From positions 1 to 44,933 of IMG/VR virus record IMGVR_UViG_3300010391_000059: a DNA stretch of 44,933 nucleotides, one strand, 5' to 3'. Positions 1 to 5,609 of this stretch are shown piece by piece. The position numbers and the translations under genes are program-made. This DNA comes from a virus. Positions within the stretch are counted from its first letter, which is position 1. Each line of letters begins with the position of its first letter. Under the pieces are notes generated by a model. It was given only the letters and a program-made list of their open reading frames with translations. It did no database searches and was not told the origin of the DNA.

Positions 1-99
1 CCGGGGGCCAAGGATTCATGGATCCGCGTTACTTCTGCGTATGGAATATCGCGGTAGCGCGTGCGGATCAGCATCAGTTCAACCCCAGCGCGTAGTATC
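1..99. repeat. Terminal direct repeat, left copy
   Basis: Bases 1-99 are identical to 44835-44933. The unit lies inside minus-strand coding sequence (end of one small gene, start of the next), and the two halves join into a continuous operon. A repeat of exactly 99 bases is most simply the k-mer overlap left when an assembler closes a circle; a true packaged terminal repeat is possible but less likely. Confidence 0.95.
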
Positions 100-238
100 G
101 CGTGGCCCGAAAGGGACGCTCGGTCCCGACGAGGTTCCAGGAGAAGACTGCAACGCCTCGGTTCCCGCGCCAGTGCCATTCCGCTCTAATCGTGAAGAGC
201 TCGACATCAAAGAGCAAGCTCAGTTCCCAAGGATGCAT
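74..238 (-). CDS. Small hypothetical protein (54 aa), leftward operon
   Basis: I do not recognise this protein. It is rich in aromatic residues and arginine (WHWRGNRG, SWNLVG) and has no signal or membrane segment. The ATG at 236-238 lies inside the 3' end of the preceding gene (32-bp overlap), and its own TGA (74-76) overlaps the ATG of the next gene as TGATG. This stop/start coupling across the circular junction is the main support for it being real. The ribosome site is poor (an AGGGAG placed rather far upstream), so translation is probably coupled to the upstream gene. Confidence 0.55.
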   Translation of the reverse strand: MHPWELSLLFDVELFTIRAEWHWRGNRGVAVFSWNLVGTERPFRATRYYALGLN

Positions 239-401
239 GAGGGGGGTTCTTCTCCCTGGGGCGATTCCAGTATGGCGAGAAACACTGGGGGCACCGGATG
301 GGGAGAGCGGCCGTGCGGGGATACCAATCATGGCCGCAGCGAAGGCACAGGCAAAGGCGGATGATTTTCCTTGGCTCCGGCGTGTGCTTTGTGTCGCTCA
401 T
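207..401 (-). CDS. Small zinc-ribbon protein (64 aa)
   Basis: Two CxxC pairs (CLRCG near residue 19 and CPQC near residue 38) flank a short loop ending SPYWNRPR. This is the layout of small phage zinc-ribbon proteins often encoded in accessory operons; the cysteines probably bind one zinc. The function is unknown; a protein- or nucleic-acid-binding adaptor is the usual guess. I chose the start MSDTKHT at 399-401 because GAGAGGAG lies about 9 nt upstream and the ATG overlaps the previous stop as ATGA. The longer upstream reading frame lacks a ribosome site. Confidence 0.75.
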   Translation of the reverse strand: MSDTKHTPEPRKIIRLCLCLRCGHDWYPRTAALPIRCPQCFSPYWNRPREKNPPHASLGTELAL

Positions 402-565
402 TTCGGTTGCTCCTCTCCATATTCTGCTACGATCTTCTTGCAGAGGCGCAAGAGCTTCATCTGTGCGTTCTGTTCCTCCTGGGATATATTTTCTTCCCAA
501 TTCTCAAAGCAATCCCGCAGGTCCTGGAGTGTATTACTGAATCGGCCGTAGGCCATATTAGCCAT
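398..565 (-). CDS. Small acidic helical protein (55 aa)
   Basis: Unrecognised protein beginning MANMAYGRF and ending VAEYGEEQPK, with alternating charged and hydrophobic residues that suggest one or two amphipathic helices. It was found by reading the minus strand: ATG at 563-565 with GAAGGAG 8 nt upstream, TGA at 398-400 overlapping the next ATG (ATGA). Its start overlaps the end of the preceding gene. The conserved spacing and ribosome site argue for a real gene although it is short. Confidence 0.7.
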   Translation of the reverse strand: MANMAYGRFSNTLQDLRDCFENWEENISQEEQNAQMKLLRLCKKIVAEYGEEQPK

Positions 566-830
566 TGGGTTGCTCCTTCCGCATTAGCAACAACCATGCA
601 GCGACCTTTGCGGGCGTGCCACAAGCTGCACCGGGAATCTCATTGTAGACGTAGCAGCAGATATGGAACAGCGTCTCGCAGTTTTCTTCATCCGCCCGGC
701 TGAAAGCCGCCGACAAATTGTTGCTTAGAACGGCAGTCAGGAAGTGCCCTACTGGCCAGTGCTTATCGGCGTAGTCCCGGAGCGCCTGCCGGATGTCAGG
801 GCGGATAAGATCGTAGTTAGGAATTGGCAT
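558..830 (-). CDS. Phage hypothetical protein (90 aa)
   Basis: Begins MPIPNYDLIRPDI; contains HWPVGHFLTAVLSNNLSAAF, then a Cys-rich middle and a C-terminal helix. Its layout (a short leader, a G/P-rich turn, then a helix with the LSNNL segment) resembles a small protein common in phage early operons whose function is unknown. The start at 828-830 was chosen for AAAGGAG 8 nt upstream. It overlaps the preceding gene by 14 bp and the following one by 8 bp, as expected in one leftward operon. Confidence 0.72.
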   Translation of the reverse strand: MPIPNYDLIRPDIRQALRDYADKHWPVGHFLTAVLSNNLSAAFSRADEENCETLFHICCYVYNEIPGAACGTPAKVAAWLLLMRKEQPNG

Positions 831-1110
831 TGGTTGGCTCCTTTCCATCGGCCAGCGCCAGGGCTGTTTTATCATGGTCCGCCAAGATGCCCCTGAAGCT
901 GATAAAGGCGCTACCGCAAGACGCACACTTTACCTCGCTGTCATGCCGTATCACAATGGCGTCTGGCTCTAGCGCCGCCAGCATCCGGCGGGCCAGCAAA
1001 GAAGCCTCTGCTATATGAGATTCATTGTCGTCAGCACCAGCTCCGAGCCTTTTACAGACCCATTCTGCCAACTCCCATTCGGATAACAAGTCCAGTTTGA
1101 TTTCGTTCAT
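817..1110 (-). CDS. Hypothetical protein with a single CxxC knuckle (97 aa)
   Basis: Begins MNEIKLDLLSEWELAEWVCKRL and carries CASCGSAF in the C-terminal half. Only one CxxC pair is visible, so zinc binding would need dimerisation or other ligands. Residues 10-55 look helical. ATG at 1108-1110 overlaps the preceding stop codon and has AGGGAAG upstream. No family recognised. Confidence 0.68.
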   Translation of the reverse strand: MNEIKLDLLSEWELAEWVCKRLGAGADDNESHIAEASLLARRMLAALEPDAIVIRHDSEVKCASCGSAFISFRGILADHDKTALALADGKEPTNANS

Positions 1111-1304
1111 CGGCTTCCCTGCTTTCTGCCTTTTGGCTGTTGAACTTTGCCCTCGACTAGGCTTACTCCCAGAACCCAAGCATCCGCGCCTAGACGCTCG
1201 GGATCTGTCTCCCCCGCAAAGCGATAGCCCCGCGCCTTGAGCCGGCCCATTTCCATGAGCAACAACCCACGGTCGTAGTCAGTTACTTTGCGGAGGATTG
1301 TCAT
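1107..1304 (-). CDS. Hypothetical protein (65 aa)
   Basis: Begins MTILRKVTDYDRGLLLMEMG and ends in a basic tail (QQPKGRKQGSR). The start at 1302-1304 overlaps the previous gene's stop, with a GAAGG about 15 nt upstream, so coupling to the upstream gene is likely. Not recognised; no membrane segment or cysteine motif. Confidence 0.65.
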   Translation of the reverse strand: MTILRKVTDYDRGLLLMEMGRLKARGYRFAGETDPERLGADAWVLGVSLVEGKVQQPKGRKQGSR

Positions 1305-1522
1305 TGCTTTTGGCTGCCTTCGTCGTCTGCGATCTGTCGCCGCAGGTGCCGTTCCGTCGCCGCGTCCATCAGCTCTCCACCGTGCTCCCTGCCGTAGCAA
1401 CCGCAACTGGAATGCCCCGGCTTGCTCGGGCGGTGTCCGCAATCAGCGTAAACGCCGCCCGTGATCACCCAAACCTGCTTCTCATAGTCGAACAGGGGGT
1501 ACTCGATGATCTTGGTTTCCAT
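1301..1522 (-). CDS. First gene of leftward operon, Cys/His-containing protein (73 aa)
   Basis: METKIIEYPLFDYEKQVW at the start, then DCGHRP and SSCGCYGREHGGE, a Cys/His cluster that could bind a metal. It has an excellent ribosome site (GAGGAGG 6-7 nt before the ATG at 1520-1522) and lies about 30 bp downstream of a good sigma70-like promoter, so it heads the leftward operon. Function unknown; in this position proteins often modify the host or control lysogeny, but nothing in the sequence shows that. Confidence 0.72.
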   Translation of the reverse strand: METKIIEYPLFDYEKQVWVITGGVYADCGHRPSKPGHSSCGCYGREHGGELMDAATERHLRRQIADDEGSQKQ

Positions 1523-1554
1523 TTGGCCTCCTCTAGTTAGGTTTTACTGGCGCC

Positions 1555-1582
1555 ATCATACAGTGCCCGCATACAGTGTCAA
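1555..1582 (-). promoter_or_regulatory. Sigma70-like promoter of the leftward operon
   Basis: On the minus strand TTGACA (1577-1582) is followed after 16 bp by TATGAT (1555-1560), 5/6 to consensus. Transcription should start near 1548, about 26 bp before the ATG at 1522. Upstream of the -35 the minus strand reads TAGGACCGCG, the same sequence that follows the operator at the 3355 promoter, so the promoters share an upstream element. Confidence 0.75.
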
Positions 1583-1614
1583 GTACCAATTCGCGGTCCT
1601 ACCTCAAATTGTGC

Positions 1615-1671
1615 CTTTAGTACCGTACTCATAGTGGTACTAGGCCCATGCGGACCTGTGGGTACTAGGAC
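1615..1671. promoter_or_regulatory. Cluster of three operator-like sites
   Basis: Three copies of the GTACTAGGAC-type near-palindrome: a degenerate inverted copy at 1615-1624, GTACTAGGCC at 1637-1646 and GTACTAGGAC at 1662-1671. Their centres are 22 and 25 bp apart, a spacing like that of tandem phage operators. TAGTACC (1618-1624) and GGTACTA (1636-1642) form an exact inverted repeat. The cluster lies 33-90 bp upstream of the leftward -35 box. The likely ligand is the Xre-type protein encoded at 36383, by inference from the shared motif next to its own gene. Confidence 0.6.
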
Positions 1672-1714
1672 TGGCGCAACAAAAGCGAATAGCCAAGAAA
1701 TAGTGTGCTGCCAT

Positions 1715-1756
1715 ATTCCCTTTCCGGGGAATTCTTGATACACTTCCCCTAGGGAA
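1715..1756. repeat. Pair of TTCCC/GGGAA inverted repeats
   Basis: ATTCCC-N6-GGGAAT (1715-1732) and TTCCCCTAGGGAA (1744-1756) lie about 27 bp apart between the operator cluster and the transposase remnant. They are unrelated to the GTACTAGGAC motif. They could be a second regulator's binding sites or remains of the insertion; nothing decides between these. Confidence 0.4.
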
Positions 1757-1800
1757 TACGAGCCAAGGCGCGCCCACGCCGCAAGCTGGTTCCTGAACGG

Positions 1801-2007
1801 TTAATTTTGCGCTGACAGCGCAGTCTTGAGCATCAATCGCTTTCCGCTTGTCAGCTTCAAGGCGATAACTGCCCGCTCCATGTCGGGCAGTTTGCGGACG
1901 TTGTACCTCCAATCAAATTCCCTCAGATACTGCCCCAGGTATTTCTTGCTCCAATGGGAGAATGGTGGGTTTGTCAAGCAGATAATTCCGAAGAAATAGC
2001 TTGACAA
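1801..2007 (-). pseudogene. C-terminal remnant of an IS1595/ISXO2-type transposase
   Basis: The frame contains SKKYLGQYLREFDWRYNVRK, then ERAVIALKLTSGKRLMLKT. This matches the end of ISXO2-like transposases (SKKHL..Y..EFdFRYN.R followed by ..EGKRL). The catalytic DDE/N residues and the N-terminal zinc-binding part are absent, and the frame opens only after a TAG near 2030, so about three quarters of the usual transposase is missing. The only start is TTG at 2005-2007 with no clear ribosome site. It is a decayed insertion or a captured host fragment. Family assignment is fairly sure; expression is doubtful. Confidence 0.65.
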
Positions 2008-2578
2008 GCGCCTCGTGAGCTTGACATCCTAAAACCACCATGCGGTGGCGGGCGGGGAGGAGTGGGGCGGGTACAACTTACTCTTTCTTCTGTTCGCTTA
2101 TTTCTCTTCACGGTCCCCCATTTCATTTTGTAGACTTCTCCCCCTTTCAGAACGCTGGCGGTTACTTCGCTCTTTCTTGCGGGTCCCCTTCGGGCATTCA
2201 GTCCTTTGGGCATGTCGGGATGGGTTAGCGGGGCGCGCGCTTCTGGCGCCGGGGGTATTGAGCCTGGAGGTGGAGCAGGTCGGCGCCGGCCCGGGGAGCC
2301 CGATGCTTGCTGGGCCAAGGGGCCGCAGACCATAGCAGTCTACGGCCCCCAGGGCTATGTTGTTGACCTGGCACAAGATACTAGAACGACGCGCGCCAAC
2401 CACGTTTACTTTCTCTTTTTCTTCGCTTCCTGTTCCGCTTTCCCCCCTCCCCCCAGCTACACCAGGCCATCAGGAGACCGGGGTACAGGGCCGGAGGTCG
2501 GCGCTGTCGCCGGGTACCCTGCGTGGTCCCTCCATCTTCGCACCCATAAAGGGCCGCAGAAAAAAAACAGGAGAAAAA
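2008..2578. other. 570-bp stretch without a convincing gene
   Basis: No frame here has both a plausible ribosome site and protein-like composition. Visible structure: two pyrimidine-rich tracts on the plus strand (about 2079-2152 and 2404-2460) that begin alike (TTACTCTTTCTTC and TTACTTTCTC); a hairpin at 2319-2349 (GGGGCCG/CGGCCCC, 7 bp plus 4 bp inside after one mismatch) without a following T run; and GGTACC-type inverted repeats near 2484 and 2513. It may be insertion debris or a structured leader. A weak minus-strand frame starting near 2123 with AGGGGGAG upstream overlaps the transposase remnant and is not supported. Confidence 0.5.
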
Positions 2579-2636
2579 ATTGTGAGTACTAGGACCGTTG
2601 GATTTGGTTGACAGCGAAAAGTAGCGGGCACAAAGT
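2579..2636 (+). promoter_or_regulatory. Operator plus promoter for the early rightward genes
   Basis: ATTGTGAGTACTAGGACCG at 2579-2597 is followed, 11 bp after the GTACTAGGAC core, by TTGACA (2608-2613). At 17-bp spacing the -10 is CAAAGT (2631-2636), only 3/6 to consensus, so the promoter may be weak or need activation. The same operator and 11-bp spacing recur at 3326-3360. Confidence 0.6.
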
Positions 2637-2663
2637 AGGTAGGGGTAGGATGGAAGGAGGAAC

Positions 2664-2912
2664 ATGGCGAAGAAGAAAACAGCGACGACCTCAGTTTACG
2701 CGCCGGGGAGTCCCCAGGAGGAGTACGAGCGGATGGAGGCGACGGCGACGCAGTTACGGGCGGAGATTGCGAAGATTCAGAATGATCTCCGAGTGGGCCG
2801 GGGAGAGAACGAGCGGCTGTTCAAGGAGAATCTGCGCCTAGTGGAAGAGAACCGCAGATTGCGCAGCCAAATGACGAAGGCGGCCGACACGCCCATGGGG
2901 ACCGCGCCATAA
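2664..2912 (+). CDS. Small coiled-coil protein (82 aa)
   Basis: Begins MAKKKTATTSVYAPGSPQEEYERME; residues about 18-70 are a continuous charged helix with heptad-like leucines (ENLRLVEENRRLRSQM), so a coiled coil is predicted. It has a strong ribosome site (GGAAGGAGG) and is the first gene after the operator-linked promoter. No family recognised. The helical design could serve dimeric DNA or protein binding; this is inference only. Confidence 0.75.
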   Translation: MAKKKTATTSVYAPGSPQEEYERMEATATQLRAEIAKIQNDLRVGRGENERLFKENLRLVEENRRLRSQMTKAADTPMGTAP

Positions 2913-2932
2913 GATTCTCGGCGAGTAAATGA

Positions 2933-3358
2933 GTGAACTTGAAAGTCCATTTCAGTTCCGCTACGGATCGCTGGGCCACTCCGCAGGAGGTTTATAGCCG
3001 ACTGGATGCCGAGTTCCATTTTGATTTTGACCCATGCCCGATTGATGGCCAGAGTGACGGGCTCGCGCGGCTGCTGGTGCCTTGGGGCGGGAAAAGGGTT
3101 TTTTGTAATCCTCCCTATGGCCCCGGGATAGCCAAGTGGCTGGAACGTCATTGGGAGGCGGAGGTGGCGGTTTATCTGTTGCCGGCCAGAACTGATACGG
3201 CATGGTTCCATGAACTTGTTCTGACATTTGCCAAAGAGATCCGCTTCATTCGCGGAAGGCTGAAATTCGGCGATGCCAAGAGTGGAGCGCCATTCCCGAG
3301 CATGATTGTGGTTTATGAAAAGGAGATTGTAAGTACTAGGACCGCGTATTTTCCTTGA
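2933..3358 (+). CDS. Phage Dam-type DNA N6-adenine methyltransferase (141 aa)
   Basis: This matches the phage DNA N-6-adenine-methyltransferase family: DRWATPQEVYSRLDAEF at the start, FDFDPCP, the catalytic NPPYG near residues 59-63, then LLPARTDTAWFHE, FIRGRLKFG and APFPSMIVV, all in family order and at the usual length. It transfers a methyl group from S-adenosylmethionine to adenine, probably protecting phage DNA from restriction or marking it for replication control. The start is GTG at 2933 with no good ribosome site, so translation may depend on the gene upstream. Its last codons overlap the operator and -35 box of the next promoter. Confidence 0.9.
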   Translation: MNLKVHFSSATDRWATPQEVYSRLDAEFHFDFDPCPIDGQSDGLARLLVPWGGKRVFCNPPYGPGIAKWLERHWEAEVAVYLLPARTDTAWFHELVLTFAKEIRFIRGRLKFGDAKSGAPFPSMIVVYEKEIVSTRTAYFP

Positions 3359-3383
3359 CACGGAAATGCGGCCAGCATAGGAT
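3326..3383 (+). promoter_or_regulatory. Operator plus sigma70-like promoter of the replication operon
   Basis: Operator ATTGTAAGTACTAGGACCG (3326-3344), then 11 bp after the core TTGACA (3355-3360), then 17 bp, then TAGGAT (3378-3383). The start point would be near 3390, giving a leader of about 108 nt before the replication gene. The operator centre falls near -51, which would suit an activator or a repressor acting through looping better than simple promoter occlusion. Confidence 0.75.
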
Positions 3384-3392
3384 TTCGAGCGA

Positions 3393-3490
3393 CCCGGCAA
3401 GTTCACAGTTCACCTCCTGGGCTGCCGGGACCTCGCGGTAGGGGCGAGGAGTTGCCTAACCCAATTCTTCGCCCTCGCCTGGTTAGGGGG
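3393..3490 (+). promoter_or_regulatory. Structured leader RNA with alternative stems over a Shine-Dalgarno site
   Basis: Exact complementary blocks: CCCGGCA (3393-3399) with TGCCGGG (3423-3429). CCTCGC (3431-3436) can pair with GCGAGG (3444-3449), while GGCGAGG (3443-3449) can instead pair with CCTCGCC (3473-3479). CCTAACC (3455-3461) pairs with GGTTAGG (3481-3487), which overlaps the AGGGGG ribosome site (3485-3490) of the TTG start at 3498. The first-hairpin loop also holds CACCTCC, an anti-Shine-Dalgarno-like word. The set allows two exclusive folds, or a pseudoknot, and could control translation of the replication gene. No known riboswitch class recognised. Confidence 0.55.
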
Positions 3491-3497
3491 CTTCCGA

Positions 3498-4265
3498 TTG
3501 GCAGATCAAGGTCTTTGGTACAAACTCTGGTGCTCCGCGGTAGACGATCCTGACTTAGACAACCTCGACATTACAGACTTTGGCCGGTGGTGTAAGCTGG
3601 GGGCTTTCACAAAACGCCACGGGAACGAAGGCGAACTCCAGATTTCGGCTCCCTCCAGGGGGCTCTGCGCAAAATTCCAAGTTGCCGATTTCGATGAGTT
3701 GATTGCCGCAATAAAGCGGCTGCCACATGTAAATGAGAGGAGGGCAAAAGACGATGTTACAGGCGTAACGGTCGTAACCGTTACATTCACTAACTGGTCG
3801 TATTATCAAGGAGATAACAGCCTCCAGCGAGTTCGCAAATTTAGGCAGGCTGTAACGGCTAAGAGGAGAGGAGAAGAGAAGAGAAGAGAACAGAAGAGAA
3901 GAGAGTCTTCTTCCCCTACCCCTTCTTCACCAGAAGGGGACCCAAAGAAGCCGGATTTACTTTCTCCAGAATGGCTCGTGAAGTTCTACAACGAATCGGC
4001 GCCGAAAGAATGCCCCCCAGTGAAAAGCCTGAGTGAAAAACGGCGGCTGAAAGCGAAAAAATACCTCCGGGCGTTCCCCCAACAACCGTGGTGGCAAGAG
4101 ACGTTCGCAAACCTGACGCGCTCCCGCTTCCTGCGCGGCCTGAAAAACAACCCTGGCCATGAAAGTTTTGTGGCCGATTTCGACTGGCTCCTGTCGGTTG
4201 GAAAAGACGGGACGGAAAATTGCGTGAAGGTGCATGATGGCAAATATACCGATCCAAAAGATTGA
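3498..4265 (+). CDS. Putative replisome organiser / helicase-loading replication protein (255 aa)
   Basis: The N-terminal half (MADQGLWYKLWCSAVDDPDL, DFGRWCKLGAFTKRHG) looks like a winged-helix phage replication protein. A low-complexity basic/serine linker follows (about residues 122-150, KRRGEEKRREQKRRESSS), then a conserved-looking C-terminal part ending FDWLLSVGKDGTENCVKVHDGKY, typical of phage proteins that bind the origin and deliver helicase. The helicase gene starts inside its 3' end (32-bp overlap), which fits that role. The start is TTG at 3498 with AGGGGG 7 nt upstream; this site lies in the structured leader. The purine-rich linker DNA (3861-3906) could be origin-like, but iterons are not clear. 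Confidence 0.7.
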   Translation: MADQGLWYKLWCSAVDDPDLDNLDITDFGRWCKLGAFTKRHGNEGELQISAPSRGLCAKFQVADFDELIAAIKRLPHVNERRAKDDVTGVTVVTVTFTNWSYYQGDNSLQRVRKFRQAVTAKRRGEEKRREQKRRESSSPTPSSPEGDPKKPDLLSPEWLVKFYNESAPKECPPVKSLSEKRRLKAKKYLRAFPQQPWWQETFANLTRSRFLRGLKNNPGHESFVADFDWLLSVGKDGTENCVKVHDGKYTDPKD

Positions 4266-5586
4266 GCTGCCACACAGCGTGGAAGCCGAGCGCGCCGTCC
4301 TGGGGGTAATCCTGCTCTCGAATGGGGGCCTCTACCCGGATGTTGCAGCGCTTCTTCAGGCAGATGATTTTTTCTTGCCCTCTCATCGGGTGATCTTTCG
4401 GCGCATGGGGGGAATGCGCGGCCCGATAGACCTGGTAACGCTCGCAAACGCCCTAGCCGTCAGAAGCGAGCTTGCTACTATCGGCGGCGCCACTTATCTT
4501 TCGAGCCTAACGGACGGCTTCCCGAAAATTGCCAATGCGGACTACTACGTGGAATTGCTGAAAGGCAAGAGCGGACTGCGGAAACTCGCCGCAGCAGGGC
4601 AAAGTTTGATGACGAGGTCGCTCGAATCCGAAGAATCCCCGGAACAGATTCTCGCAGAAGCCCAGCGCAGCCTGAGTACGTTGGCCCAGGCCGGCGGCGG
4701 CGGATTTGTGTCCGTGCCGGAAGTGATTGAATCGCAATTCGGCTCGGTCGAAGCCCTGTTTCAGCCGGGCGAGAAAGCCTCCGGCATAGAGACGGGCTTC
4801 CGGGCGCTTGACCGGACGATTCTTGGATTACGGGAAGAAGAACTCGTGATTCTCGCCGGAAGACCCGGCATGGGTAAGACAGCTCTGGCTCTGAATATTG
4901 CCGCGCACGTTGCGAAACACGATGGTGCCGTTGGGATTTTCAGTCTGGAGATGACCTCTCGGGCGCTGCTGGTTCGTTTGCTCTGTTCGGAAGCCAGAGT
5001 GAACTCGCATCGCTGGGCGGCTGGCTTTGCGACCTCCGAGGATCGCCAACGCCTAGGGCAGGCGGCCGGGATGCTCGCAACGAAGGCACTCTTTTTCGAC
5101 GACGGCTGCGATCTTCGGCCCGAAATCATGGCGGCGCGCGCCAAGGGGCACAAGCAAAGACACGGCTTGAGCTTGCTCATCGTGGACTATCTGCAACTGA
5201 TGGCTCCCGGAGGGCACAGGCATGAATCCCGCACGCAGGAAATTTCCTATATTTCGCGCGCCATGAAAGAGATGGCGCGCGAGTTGAAGGTGCCCGTGCT
5301 GGCCGTCTCGCAACTCAATCGCGCCCAGGAAGAACGTGGCGGATGCCCACGCCTCTCCGACTTGCGCGAGAGCGGACAGATCGAGCAGGACGCTGATGTG
5401 GTGTTGTTTCTCTGGCGCGAAGAAAGCCGTGGCCATAGCCATCCAGCGCGCCAAAGTGGCGAGAGCGAGAAACCGGCGGACGACAAGACGGTGAAATTGA
5501 CGGTGGCAAAGCAGCGCAATGGCCCGGTGGGAAGTTTCAGTCTGGTTTTCTTGAAGGAATTTTGCCGGTTTGAAGAATGCGAGTGA
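4234..5586 (+). CDS. dnaB: Replicative DnaB-family helicase (450 aa)
   Basis: Complete DnaB layout. The N-terminal domain starts HSVEAERAVLGVIL (about residues 14-28). The RecA-like motor has Walker A GRPGMGKTA (about 208-216), FSLEMTS, Walker B LLIVDYLQLM (about 313-322), SQLNRAQEERGG and LRESGQIEQDADVVLFL. It unwinds DNA as a hexamer at the phage fork and should interact with host primase. Two adjacent ATGs (4234, 4237) are possible starts, with GAAGG about 10 nt before. It overlaps the replication-protein gene by 32 bp, so the two are translated together. Confidence 0.95.
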   Translation: MMANIPIQKIELPHSVEAERAVLGVILLSNGGLYPDVAALLQADDFFLPSHRVIFRRMGGMRGPIDLVTLANALAVRSELATIGGATYLSSLTDGFPKIANADYYVELLKGKSGLRKLAAAGQSLMTRSLESEESPEQILAEAQRSLSTLAQAGGGGFVSVPEVIESQFGSVEALFQPGEKASGIETGFRALDRTILGLREEELVILAGRPGMGKTALALNIAAHVAKHDGAVGIFSLEMTSRALLVRLLCSEARVNSHRWAAGFATSEDRQRLGQAAGMLATKALFFDDGCDLRPEIMAARAKGHKQRHGLSLLIVDYLQLMAPGGHRHESRTQEISYISRAMKEMARELKVPVLAVSQLNRAQEERGGCPRLSDLRESGQIEQDADVVLFLWREESRGHSHPARQSGESEKPADDKTVKLTVAKQRNGPVGSFSLVFLKEFCRFEECE

Positions 5587-5609
5587 GCGTCAAGGAGGTC
5601 ACGCGCAAA

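Noticed and set aside
2001-2030. Two TTGACA words 20 bp apart that look like -35 boxes
   Set aside because: No -10-like sequence stands at 16-18 bp from either; they lie inside the transposase remnant.
1974-2333. Minus-strand open frame of about 119 codons (or about 50 codons from 2123)
   Set aside because: The long form has no ribosome site and Pro/Arg-rich composition. The short form overlaps the transposase remnant in another frame and has no protein-like continuation.
3860-3910. Purine repeats (GAGAAGAGAAGAGAA) as origin iterons
   Set aside because: They encode the basic linker of the replication protein and have no regular longer unit; an origin here is possible but unsupported.
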